A stretch of DNA of 7,571 bases from assembly GCA_903915565.1 (NCBI GenBank), contig CAIWTG010000028.1:1-7571 (forward strand), given 5' to 3'. Of this stretch, positions 1 to 7,333 are shown piece by piece. Every line of letters starts with the position of its first letter. Positions within the stretch are counted from its first letter, which is position 1. The stretch is from an uncultured Chloroflexota bacterium. Its GTDB lineage: Bacteria; Chloroflexota; Dehalococcoidia; Dehalococcoidales; RBG-16-60-22. Below the pieces are notes generated by a model. It saw nothing but the letters and a program-made list of their open reading frames with translations. It was not told the DNA's origin and did not search any database. A program made the translations under genes and the position numbers.

Positions 1-1
1 A

Positions 2-1111
2 CGCCATTATCATAGCTTGCTCTTTTTCGTGGCGCTGGTGGTTTTCAGCGTCGCTTTTTTGGTAAACGGCACGGTGCTTAGCTATGGTTTTGTCTCCAAT
101 GAAGTGAACAAAATGCCGGTATCTTCCATTACCCAGGATATTGTAGAAAACCAACTCGCCGGTCAATTGCCGCCGGGGACAGAATATCTTAAAGAAGTAG
201 TTTATGACGTCGTTAACGACCAGGAATCGTGGATAAAAACCCAGATTAACGCTGCCCTGCAGGATGGCTACAATTATTTAGAAGGTCGGACGAATTACTT
301 TTCTATTACTGTGCCGATGACGGACCTTAAAAACAACCTGCGCGGTAGCTTATGGCCGGAATATAACAGCTACCTGTACGAACAATTGGAAGGAAAATCG
401 GATTATGAAATATCCAGCTATCTACAAAACGTCATCAGCCAGATTCCCCTTGATTTTTACCCGTCCGATATTGCCAGCCTGCCGGACAACCAGCGTAATC
501 TTTTAATGGAAAAATACTTAAGAGACGGTGCTAATTTACCGCCAAAACCTAGCGTTCCGGCTATCGACCCCATGGCAAAATCAGAGCTTGACGCGACGTT
601 TGCTAACTATATTGACACTTTTGTCAATAACATAAGTGACTCTTACACCGTTGACGAAACAACATTGGACGCCAGCACGATACATACGTTACGGGATGTC
701 AGGCAGAGCGTTATCCAATTTCATTTTTGGTACCCCTGGCTGATTGTGCTGTTATTTGTGTTAGCGGGTCTAATTTTCCTGGTCAACTGGAGTATTAAAG
801 GCCCGGCACTGGCTCTAGGGATTAACCTGATTGTCATCGGGGTGGCTGACCTGGTAGTTTTTATCTTAATCAGGACGCTACCAATAGTGCAATGGGGGGT
901 GGATGCCGCTAAAGCAGACGTTTCACCCGCATTAACTGCGTGGATGCAAGGTGTGATTAACGATATCGCTTGGGTAATGCTGCCGTTGATTATAGGGATA
1001 CTGGTAGCGGGTATAACTTTATTGATAATAGGTATTGTTTTGCCGAGGAAGCTGAAAGCGATTCCAGTCCAGAGTTCAAACTATCCCCCGCCCGCGGCTG
1101 CTCCTCCGTAA
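2..1111 (+). CDS. Membrane protein of unknown function with a large extracytoplasmic domain (5' partial)
   Basis: The reading frame is open to the left edge: five in-frame codons (Arg-His-Tyr-His-Ser) precede a TTG at 17. No ribosome binding site is visible there, so the true start probably lies outside the window. Numbering from the TTG, a hydrophobic segment at about 2-26 looks like a signal anchor. It is followed by a hydrophilic region of about 210 residues (27-238), predicted to lie outside the membrane and rich in Asn, Asp, Tyr and Ser. Three further membrane helices follow at about 239-258, 263-285 and 313-342. The protein ends in a short basic stretch (PRKLK) and a Pro/Ala tail. No catalytic motif or known domain was recognised. 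The last 36 bases overlap the convergent leftward gene. The coding call is firm because the frame is long and its hydrophobicity is well organised; the function is unknown. Confidence 0.85.
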   Translation, partial: RHYHSLLFFVALVVFSVAFLVNGTVLSYGFVSNEVNKMPVSSITQDIVENQLAGQLPPGTEYLKEVVYDVVNDQESWIKTQINAALQDGYNYLEGRTNYFSITVPMTDLKNNLRGSLWPEYNSYLYEQLEGKSDYEISSYLQNVISQIPLDFYPSDIASLPDNQRNLLMEKYLRDGANLPPKPSVPAIDPMAKSELDATFANYIDTFVNNISDSYTVDETTLDASTIHTLRDVRQSVIQFHFWYPWLIVLLFVLAGLIFLVNWSIKGPALALGINLIVIGVADLVVFILIRTLPIVQWGVDAAKADVSPALTAWMQGVINDIAWVMLPLIIGILVAGITLLIIGIVLPRKLKAIPVQSSNYPPPAAAPP

Positions 1112-1777
1112 CCGCCGCCCCCACCACCAACCCAAAACGCCTAAAATAATCGCCATGACACCCGTCCCGATAGCGATAAACAGCGTGGCATCGAACCAGA
1201 AGCCGTCGGGGAACATCATTAAAAGATAGTCCGTGGCCGGGTTAAGCTGCCAGAAATCGTTGGAAAAGCTAATCAGGTGGAACTCCACAAAAAACGCATC
1301 GAAGTTTATGGCGATAATGATGCCCAATAGCGCCATCAAAACCAGGGTAAATATACCTCCCCCAAACAGCCCCGTCGCCAAACGCTTTTTATCCCGCCAC
1401 CAGAAAAGCGTCACCCCCATGAAAGCTAGAGCGTAGGTGCCGGTACCAATCAGGACGTAATAGCAAAGCCAGAACAGCGCTTTAACGTCCTTGAGGTGCT
1501 GGACTTCCCGCTCGTTGAACAGGGTGAAAGGCTGGCCGTTTTTAATCACGGTGACGTTGATATATTGTTCATCGGAATTGAAATAGCGAACCAAGCCGTC
1601 GGCGGCTTTGGATAATTCCTCCGGTGCCAGACCGGTCACGCGGGAGATGTCATACTTACTAAAGCCGTACTCGTAAAGCGCGCGGCAATTCATGGCGGCG
1701 CTAAGGCTGGCGGTCAGCAGCAGCGCGGGCAAACATAAGATGAAAAGCCACTGGGCGGCTATCTTTAAAAATTTCAT
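1076..1777 (-). CDS. TIGR01906/DUF1461 family integral membrane protein, similar to lipoprotein intramolecular transacylase Lit
   Basis: A 233-residue protein with four predicted membrane helices (about 7-28, 100-126, 137-158 and 195-219) and a basic C-terminal tail (RRLRR), which puts both ends in the cytoplasm. The family signature is visible as an FNxREVxHLxDVK stretch just before helix 2 and a FFVEFHxISFxNxxW stretch after helix 3. The latter leads into NPATDYLLMMFPDGFWFDA before helix 4. Characterised Lit proteins of this family, from Gram-positive bacteria, move an acyl chain within lipoproteins to make the lyso form, and depend on two extracytoplasmic histidines. His94 and His167 here sit in matching places, both predicted outside. 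Family membership is confident; transacylase activity is inferred. The start is the ATG at 1777, followed by a typical Lys-containing signal-anchor start. No good Shine-Dalgarno sequence precedes it. The gene diverges from dnaE and overlaps the preceding rightward gene at its 3' end. Confidence 0.9.
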   Translation of the reverse strand: MKFLKIAAQWLFILCLPALLLTASLSAAMNCRALYEYGFSKYDISRVTGLAPEELSKAADGLVRYFNSDEQYINVTVIKNGQPFTLFNEREVQHLKDVKALFWLCYYVLIGTGTYALAFMGVTLFWWRDKKRLATGLFGGGIFTLVLMALLGIIIAINFDAFFVEFHLISFSNDFWQLNPATDYLLMMFPDGFWFDATLFIAIGTGVMAIILGVLGWWWGRRLRRSSRGRGIV

Positions 1778-1799
1778 GTCGTTATTATCTTTATAATAC

Positions 1800-1835
1800 T
1801 CTAAAAAACCAGCCCTGTGCTATAATCATTTTAGA
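1800..1835. repeat. Perfect 7-bp inverted repeat flanking the dnaE -10 element
   Basis: TCTAAAA at 1800-1806 and its reverse complement TTTTAGA at 1829-1835 are separated by 22 bases that contain the extended -10 element of dnaE. The right arm covers the expected transcription start. This placement would suit an operator shared by the divergent genes, but the arms are short and AT-rich, so chance is a real alternative. Confidence 0.3.
1818..1826 (+). promoter_or_regulatory. Extended -10 promoter for the dnaE operon
   Basis: The sequence TGCTATAAT is a perfect match to the extended -10 consensus (TGnTATAAT). No convincing -35 hexamer lies 16-18 bases upstream, which fits extended -10 promoters that can work without one. 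Transcription would start near 1832-1834, giving a leader of about 20 bases before the dnaE start codon. No comparable promoter was seen between dnaE and the two genes after it, so it may serve all three. Confidence 0.65.
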
Positions 1836-1844
1836 CTTTTCTTT

Positions 1845-1852
1845 GGGGGGAG
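1845..1852 (+). promoter_or_regulatory. G-rich ribosome binding site of dnaE
   Basis: A run of six G followed by AG (GGGGGGAG) ends one base before the ATG at 1854. The G run can pair with the CCUCC anti-Shine-Dalgarno sequence partly through G-U pairs, in more than one register. It supports the start at 1854, which also matches the usual N-terminus of the family. Confidence 0.55.
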
Positions 1853-1853
1853 C

Positions 1854-4800
1854 ATGTTTACTCATCTCCATGTGCATACCGAATACAGTTTGCTGGACGG
1901 AATGTGCTCTATCCCCAAGCTCGTCGCCCGCGCTAAAGAATTTGGCATGGACAGCCTGGCGATAACCGACCACGGCGTGATGTATGGTGTAATCGAGTTC
2001 TACCAGGCAGCCAAAGAAGCCGGCATCAAACCCATTATCGGGTGTGAGATTTATATCGCGCCTAACAGCCGCTCCGGAAAAAGCCCCGCCGATAGGAACA
2101 ACTACCACCTCATTCTACTGGCTAAAAATCAAACCGGATATCAGAACCTCATCCAGCTCACTACTAAAGCCCAACTTGAGGGGTTCTACTATAAGCCCCG
2201 CGTTGATAAAGAGCTTTTAGAGCAGTACAAAGCGGGACTTATTGCGCTTAGCGCCTGTAACTCCGGCGAGGTGGCTTCTTTGGTGCTCAACGGGCGGTAT
2301 AACGATGCTAAAGAGGCGGCGCTGTGGTACAAAAAAACCTTCGGGGATTTTTATTTTGAAATTATGCGGCATCCCATCGCAGAGGTGGAAGCCGTCAATA
2401 CCTATCTTATAGAGATGAGTAAAGAACTCGACATTCCTATCGTCGCGACCAACGATACGCATTACGTGAAAAAAGAAGACGCCTACGGACACGACCTTTT
2501 GCTCTGTATCGGCACGAACGCAACGATTCACGACGAAAAGCGCATGAAAATGGCAGGCGACTTTTTCTACCTGAGAAGCCCCGAAGAAATGGCGGAGCTT
2601 TATAAAGACATACCGCAGGCGCTGGAAAACACCGTGAAAATCGCGAAGATGTGCAACCTGGAAATGGAGTTCGGGCGGCTGCACCTGCCGGAAATAAGCA
2701 TCCCGCCAAACATGACCCCCGACCAGTACCTCGCCGACCTTTGTTATCAGAATCTGGAGAAATATTACCCCAACCCCACCCCGGAAATAAAAAAGCGCCT
2801 GGAATATGAACTGGAAGTTATTCAAAAAACCGAGTTTGCCAATTATATCCTCGTCGTCTGGGATATTATCTCATTCGCCAAAAAGAAGGGCATTCTCTTT
2901 GGTGTGAGGGGCAGCGCGGCTTCCAGCATCGTTTTGCACCTGCTGGGCATTACGCCCCTCGACCCACTGGAGTTCAACCTGGTATTTGAACGATTCTTAA
3001 ACATAGAACGCAAGGAAATGCCGGATGTGGACATGGACTTCCAGGATAACCGCCGCGACGAGGTTATCAACTACGTCACACAAAAATACGGCGCCGACCA
3101 CGTCGCCCAGATTATCACCTTCGGGACGCTGGGGGCGAGAGCGGCCATCAGGGATGTGGGACGGGCTTTAGGGATGACCTACGGCGACGTCGACCGCGTG
3201 GCGCGTTTGGTGCCCGCTCTGCCCGGTATGACGTTAGCCCGCGCCATGGACGAAAACCAGGAACTGCGAGCCATCTACGAGCAGGATGAAATCGTCCGCA
3301 ACCTGGTCAATGCCGCCCGCCGCGTTGAGGGAGTTTCACGTCACGCCAGCACGCATGCCGCCGGCGTCGTCATCTCTAAAGAAACACTGACGAAGTATGT
3401 GCCGCTGCAGCGCTGTGTCAAGACAGATAATGAAGACGCCGTAATGACCCAGTACGCCATGAACGACATCGCCCTCATCGGGCTGCTAAAAATGGACTTC
3501 CTCGGGCTGGCGAATCTGACTATCCTCGGCAAGGCGCGCGACATAATAAAAGAAAAACACGGTTTGGACATTGACCTCTATAAAATACCCATGGACGACA
3601 AAAAGACCTACGACCTGTTGGCGGCCGGCGAAACGGTAGGCGTTTTCCAGCTGGAAGGCTCCGGCATGCGCCGCTATATAAAAGAGCTAAAACCGACCGT
3701 CTTCAGCGATATCGCCGCCATGGTGGCGCTTTACCGTCCCGGCCCGATGGAGCATATACCGCGCTTCATCGACGCTAAACACGGCAAGATACCTATACGT
3801 TATCCCCACCCCGCCCTGGAAAATATCCTCAAAGAGACCTACGGCGTCATCGTTTACCAGGAGCAAGTGCTTCTCATCGTTCAGGAGTTTGCGGGTTATA
3901 CGTTAGGGCAAGCGGACATCTTTCGTAAAGCGATGGGTAAGAAAATTGTCGAGGCGGTTAAAAAGGAAAAGCGCAACTTCTTTAGCGGGGCGAAAAAGCG
4001 GGGGTTTGAAGAGGGCGTTACTGAAGAAGTATTTAATCTAATCGAGCCTTTCACTGGCTACGCTTTCAATAAGGCTCACGCCTGGTGCTATGCCCTGATT
4101 GCCTACCAGACAGCATACTTAAAGGCGAATTACACGCCGGAATACTGCACGGCTTTCTTGACTATCCACGCCGGAGAACTGGAAAAGACGGCCAGCGCTG
4201 TAGCCGAGTGCCGACGACTTGACATAAATGTGTTGCCGCCAGATATCAACCACAGCCAGCTGGATTTCTCTATCGAGACGGATGAAAATGGCCAGCCGGC
4301 AATACGTTTCGGGTTGGGGGCAATTAAAAATGTAAGCGTCGGGGCAATTGAGCCGGCGATACAAGAACGCAATAAAAACGGCGCCTTCAAATCGATTGAG
4401 GATTTTAGCCGACGCGGTAATCTGCAGTCAATTAACCGCCGCGTCCTGGAAAGTTTAATCAAAGCCGGAGCACTGGATTGCCTGGGGGACAGGGGAGGGC
4501 TGCTTAACAGCGTAACCCGCATATTATCCCTGGCCCAGCGCGAACAACGACTACGAGAGACCGGTCAGTCAACGATGTTTGACATGTTCGGGCAGTCGAC
4601 AGCCGTGCCGCTTTCCGACCTTGAGCTAACGGCGGCCGACGTTTCCGACCGGGAAAAAGCCTTCTGGGAAAAAGAGCTGCTGGGCATAAGCTTCTCGGAA
4701 AAACCGTTCAGTCCCGTTTTTTCCAACGCCAACCCGGATACCAAGTTCTGCGAAGAAATCAGCGTCGAACTGGACGGACACAATATAGTAATAGCGGGGC

Positions 4801-5360
4801 GGGTAATCTCGGCGCGATACCTCCTCACTAAAGACGGGCGGTCGTTTGCCAGCGCCGTACTGGAAGACTTCAGCGGCCAGGTAGAGGTCATGGTCTGGCC
4901 CAAAGTCTATGCCGACACCGGCGACCTGTGGGTTGAAGGCAACGAACTGGTGGTACAGGGTAAGGTAAGGGTGCGTGACGAACGGGCGCAGGTCAGCTGC
5001 GACAACGTCCGTCTCTATCAACCGCCGCAGGAAGGTGAACAAGTTGCCGTTAAAGCGCCGCCCAAAAAGCCGGAAATCGTAGCGGAAAGACCCGTCAGCG
5101 CGGCAGCCGTCAGACAACTATTAACCATCAGCCTCCACCAGACCAGTGACGAAGCCAAGGATGTCGCCCTGCTGGGTAAAATCGTGACTTTGCTCAAAAG
5201 CTATTCCGGCCATGATGAAGTGCGGCTGAACGTTATCAACGGCGGAGGGGCGATTCCTCTAAAGATACCCAGCCTGCAAACCGGCTATTCGACGGAGCTC
5301 AAACAGCGGCTGATTGAGATGGTGGGGGAGGCGGGGTTGCAGGTAATACCCCTTAAGTGA
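1854..5360 (+). CDS. dnaE: DNA polymerase III subunit alpha (DnaE1 type, intact PHP domain)
   Basis: This 1168-residue protein is the replicative polymerase, close to the usual length of about 1160. The N-terminal PHP domain (about 1-270) begins exactly as in the family. It keeps all nine expected metal ligands: His6, His8, Asp15, His40, Glu65, His85, Cys135, Asp201 and His203. The polymerase core (about 280-800) has the GSAAS loop (353-357), catalytic Asp393 and Asp395 in PDVDMDF, and the third catalytic aspartate, Asp548, in KMDFLGL. It also carries the YRPGPM, VYQEQ and FNKAHAWCYAL motifs. A helix-hairpin-helix region (about 845-880) is followed by a probable beta-clamp-binding motif, QSTMF (905-909). 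An OB-fold (about 975-1056) and a C-terminal domain (about 1085-1168) complete it. The intact PHP ligands resemble mycobacterial DnaE1, whose PHP domain is the proofreading exonuclease; activity here is inferred. It is the first gene of an apparent operon, 34 bases before the protease gene. Confidence 0.98.
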   Translation: MFTHLHVHTEYSLLDGMCSIPKLVARAKEFGMDSLAITDHGVMYGVIEFYQAAKEAGIKPIIGCEIYIAPNSRSGKSPADRNNYHLILLAKNQTGYQNLIQLTTKAQLEGFYYKPRVDKELLEQYKAGLIALSACNSGEVASLVLNGRYNDAKEAALWYKKTFGDFYFEIMRHPIAEVEAVNTYLIEMSKELDIPIVATNDTHYVKKEDAYGHDLLLCIGTNATIHDEKRMKMAGDFFYLRSPEEMAELYKDIPQALENTVKIAKMCNLEMEFGRLHLPEISIPPNMTPDQYLADLCYQNLEKYYPNPTPEIKKRLEYELEVIQKTEFANYILVVWDIISFAKKKGILFGVRGSAASSIVLHLLGITPLDPLEFNLVFERFLNIERKEMPDVDMDFQDNRRDEVINYVTQKYGADHVAQIITFGTLGARAAIRDVGRALGMTYGDVDRVARLVPALPGMTLARAMDENQELRAIYEQDEIVRNLVNAARRVEGVSRHASTHAAGVVISKETLTKYVPLQRCVKTDNEDAVMTQYAMNDIALIGLLKMDFLGLANLTILGKARDIIKEKHGLDIDLYKIPMDDKKTYDLLAAGETVGVFQLEGSGMRRYIKELKPTVFSDIAAMVALYRPGPMEHIPRFIDAKHGKIPIRYPHPALENILKETYGVIVYQEQVLLIVQEFAGYTLGQADIFRKAMGKKIVEAVKKEKRNFFSGAKKRGFEEGVTEEVFNLIEPFTGYAFNKAHAWCYALIAYQTAYLKANYTPEYCTAFLTIHAGELEKTASAVAECRRLDINVLPPDINHSQLDFSIETDENGQPAIRFGLGAIKNVSVGAIEPAIQERNKNGAFKSIEDFSRRGNLQSINRRVLESLIKAGALDCLGDRGGLLNSVTRILSLAQREQRLRETGQSTMFDMFGQSTAVPLSDLELTAADVSDREKAFWEKELLGISFSEKPFSPVFSNANPDTKFCEEISVELDGHNIVIAGRVISARYLLTKDGRSFASAVLEDFSGQVEVMVWPKVYADTGDLWVEGNELVVQGKVRVRDERAQVSCDNVRLYQPPQEGEQVAVKAPPKKPEIVAERPVSAAAVRQLLTISLHQTSDEAKDVALLGKIVTLLKSYSGHDEVRLNVINGGGAIPLKIPSLQTGYSTELKQRLIEMVGEAGLQVIPLK

Positions 5361-5382
5361 TATACATAGCTGTAGCGGGGCG

Positions 5383-5389
5383 AGGAGGT
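5383..5389 (+). promoter_or_regulatory. Strong Shine-Dalgarno sequence of the M50 protease gene
   Basis: AGGAGGT is a near-perfect Shine-Dalgarno sequence five bases before the ATG at 5395. It fixes that start; the GTG at 5391 is in another frame. It lies in the 34-base gap after dnaE, in line with translation from a shared transcript. Confidence 0.8.
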
Positions 5390-5394
5390 CGTGA

Positions 5395-6513
5395 ATGAAG
5401 CCCACATTTAAGCTTTTCCGCGTCGCCGGCATTACCATCGGCGTTCATTACACCTGGATTTTTGCCGTCATTTTCTTCAGTTGGACGCTAGCCGCGGTTT
5501 ACTTCCCGGCAGGATATCCCGGCTGGAGCACGGCGATGTACTGGATAACGGGCATCGGCGGGGCGCTATTGATTTTCGTCTCGGTGTTATTGCACGAGAT
5601 GGCGCATTCACTGGTGGCTAACGCGCGAGGCATACCGGTGCACAGTATTACACTTTTCATCCTCGGCGGCGCCAGCAATTTAGATGACGAACCGCAAAAA
5701 CCTGCCAGCGAGTTCGCTATGGCTATCGTGGGGCCGGTAACCAGTCTGATTTTAGGGGCGATATTTTACGGGTTGACTTATCTCCCTATAGATAATACGA
5801 CACCGCAGTTTGCTATAATCGGCTACTTGGCGATTATTAACATTTACCTGGGTATATTTAACTTACTGCCGGGCTTCCCGATGGACGGCGGTAGAGTGCT
5901 GCGTTCGCTAATCTGGGGAGCGACGAACAACCTGTCCAGAGCTACCAACATCGCGGCGGTAGTGGGGCAGGTCTTCGGCTGGGCTTTCATCGCACTGGGC
6001 GTGTTCCTGATGATATCGGTCAACTTTGTTGATGGTTTGTGGATAGCGTTCATCGGGTGGTTTCTCAACAGCTCCGCCGACGCCAGCCGCAAAGAGGTTG
6101 CCCTGCGCGAACGTTTAAGTCACGTCAAGGTCAGGGAACTGATGAGGGAAAATGTGGCGACCATCAAGCCCGAAACGACGGTACAAGACATGGTAACCAA
6201 TATATTCGAGAAACAACACGGGCGGGCAGTGCCGGTCTGTCATGATGGGAAACTGGCGGGCATCGCCACAATTACCGACGTGAAAAAAGTGCCACAGGTA
6301 AAATGGGCGACCACGCCAGTAAGCAAAATAATGACCAGCGACCCGCTTTATACAGTCGCCCCGGAAGATAATTTGAATAAAGCGATGATGCTGATTGCGC
6401 GAAACGACGTCAACCAGGTGGTAATCAGCGACCAGGGAAAGTGCGGCGGACTCTTAAGCCGCGGGGATATAATACGCCTTATCCAGATGCACAACGAGTT
6501 GGGCATAAGGTAA
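5395..6513 (+). CDS. M50 family site-2 type intramembrane metalloprotease with two CBS domains
   Basis: A 372-residue membrane zinc protease of the S2P/SpoIVFB group. The zinc-binding HEMAH motif (His67, Glu68, His71) lies in a membrane helix, and the third ligand is Asp164 in NLLPGFPMDGGR. About six membrane helices span residues 19-225. Two CBS domains follow in the cytoplasm (about 244-300 and 309-366), each starting from a VRELM or VSKIM type motif. CBS pairs usually bind adenine nucleotides, so activity may follow cell energy state; that is family knowledge plus inference. Relatives cut membrane-bound anti-sigma factors, pro-sigma factors or leftover signal peptides. The architecture resembles CBS-bearing proteases such as mycobacterial Rip3. 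No substrate gene, such as an anti-sigma factor, is visible beside it. It sits between dnaE and radC, 14 bases before radC, and is probably co-transcribed with both. All catalytic residues are present. Confidence 0.95.
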   Translation: MKPTFKLFRVAGITIGVHYTWIFAVIFFSWTLAAVYFPAGYPGWSTAMYWITGIGGALLIFVSVLLHEMAHSLVANARGIPVHSITLFILGGASNLDDEPQKPASEFAMAIVGPVTSLILGAIFYGLTYLPIDNTTPQFAIIGYLAIINIYLGIFNLLPGFPMDGGRVLRSLIWGATNNLSRATNIAAVVGQVFGWAFIALGVFLMISVNFVDGLWIAFIGWFLNSSADASRKEVALRERLSHVKVRELMRENVATIKPETTVQDMVTNIFEKQHGRAVPVCHDGKLAGIATITDVKKVPQVKWATTPVSKIMTSDPLYTVAPEDNLNKAMMLIARNDVNQVVISDQGKCGGLLSRGDIIRLIQMHNELGIR

Positions 6514-6527
6514 GGGTTGTAGAAACG

Positions 6528-7298
6528 ATGGAAAATCCAAAGATGCCATCCGAGACGCATGAAGGCCACCGTAAGAGGCTGCGGGAGAAGTTTGTTAAGT
6601 CCGGCTTGAGCGGATTCCAGGATTATGAAATCGTAGAGCTGTTATTGAGCCTGGGCACACCGCGCAAAGACTGCAAGCCCGCCGCCAAGGAAGCTATAGC
6701 CAGGTTCAAGACCCTGCGCGGCGTCCTGGAAGCACCGGTTGATGAACTGCAACAGATTAAGGGCGTCGGCGCCCACAGCGCCTTCGGCATCAAGCTGGTG
6801 CAGGAGGTTGCCCGCGAATTTCTCCGCGCGAAAATGCTGGATAAACCTTTCTACCGCTCTTCACAAGAGGTTTTCGACTATCTTTATCACGCCATGCGGG
6901 GGCTGAAGAAAGAGGTCTTTAAGGTAATTTATTTAAACAGCCAGAACCAGATTATCGATACCGTCGACCTTTCGGCGGGGACGGTCAACAGCAGCGCCGT
7001 CTCGCCACGCGAGGTTATCGAGGGGGCTTTAAGGAATAACGCGGCTGCCCTGATTTTCGTCCACAACCACCCCTCTGGCGCGGTCGACCCCAGCGTTAAT
7101 GATAAAAGCCTGACGCGCGAACTGGTCTATGCCGGCAGGATAATGCGACTTAAAGTGCTGGACCATATCATCATCGGGGACAACAGGTATTACAGTTTTG
7201 CCGGCGATGGGCTAATCGAGCAATACGAGACGGACTTTGTGAACCAGATGTTGAAGGGCATTGCCGAAATTAGGAAAAAGTCATATAAAATTACTTAA
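6528..7298 (+). CDS. radC: RadC family protein (UPF0758), JAMM/MPN domain
   Basis: Starting at the ATG at 6528 the product is 256 residues. This start gives the usual N-terminus, with HRKRLREKF soon after it, and an AAGGG ribosome binding site (6512-6516) lies 11 bases upstream. The frame stays open back to 6441, but that part overlaps the protease CBS domain and is not family-like. The N-terminal part has a helix-hairpin-helix (about 65-89, around IKGVGAH), typical of DNA binding. The C-terminal MPN/JAMM domain has a candidate metal-activating Glu129 and the full HxH-x7-S-x2-D signature: His179, His181, Ser189 and Asp192 in HNHPSGAVDPSVND. The family was linked to DNA repair by an early genetic assignment that was later questioned; its substrate is not established. 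It is the last gene of the dnaE operon and converges with the alkyltransferase gene. Confidence 0.96.
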   Translation: MENPKMPSETHEGHRKRLREKFVKSGLSGFQDYEIVELLLSLGTPRKDCKPAAKEAIARFKTLRGVLEAPVDELQQIKGVGAHSAFGIKLVQEVAREFLRAKMLDKPFYRSSQEVFDYLYHAMRGLKKEVFKVIYLNSQNQIIDTVDLSAGTVNSSAVSPREVIEGALRNNAAALIFVHNHPSGAVDPSVNDKSLTRELVYAGRIMRLKVLDHIIIGDNRYYSFAGDGLIEQYETDFVNQMLKGIAEIRKKSYKIT

Positions 7299-7316
7299 TT
7301 GTTTTTCCCCATTGTT

Positions 7317-7333
7317 CGTTTAAATATTAAACG
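7317..7333. terminator. Small AT-rich hairpin at the radC/ogt convergent junction
   Basis: CGTTTAA and TTAAACG form a perfect 7-bp stem with a three-base ATA loop, 18 bases after the radC stop and overlapping the end of the leftward gene. Its place between convergent genes would suit a two-way terminator. The stem is AT-rich and no strong T run follows on either strand, so this is a weak candidate. Confidence 0.25.

Noticed and set aside
1791..2108. A minus-strand open frame across the dnaE start and promoter
   Set aside because: It covers the dnaE promoter and N-terminus and has no family features. The real leftward gene starts at 1777.
2217..2825. A 202-codon minus-strand open frame inside dnaE
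   Set aside because: It lies wholly opposite the conserved PHP and polymerase coding sequence. Its translation has no recognisable domain, so it is a shadow of the real gene.
4626..5117. A 163-codon minus-strand open frame opposite the dnaE C-terminal region
   Set aside because: The sense strand encodes the clamp motif and OB-fold. The antisense product has no recognised family features.
5349..5380. CCCC/GGGG stem between dnaE and the protease gene as an internal terminator
   Set aside because: The stem is only four pairs with a long loop, and no T run follows. The strong Shine-Dalgarno sequence just after it favours continued transcription.
6441..6527. Longer radC reading frame starting at 6441
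   Set aside because: The extra 29 codons overlap the second CBS domain of the protease gene and do not resemble a RadC N-terminus. The ATG at 6528 has a ribosome binding site and gives the normal family start.
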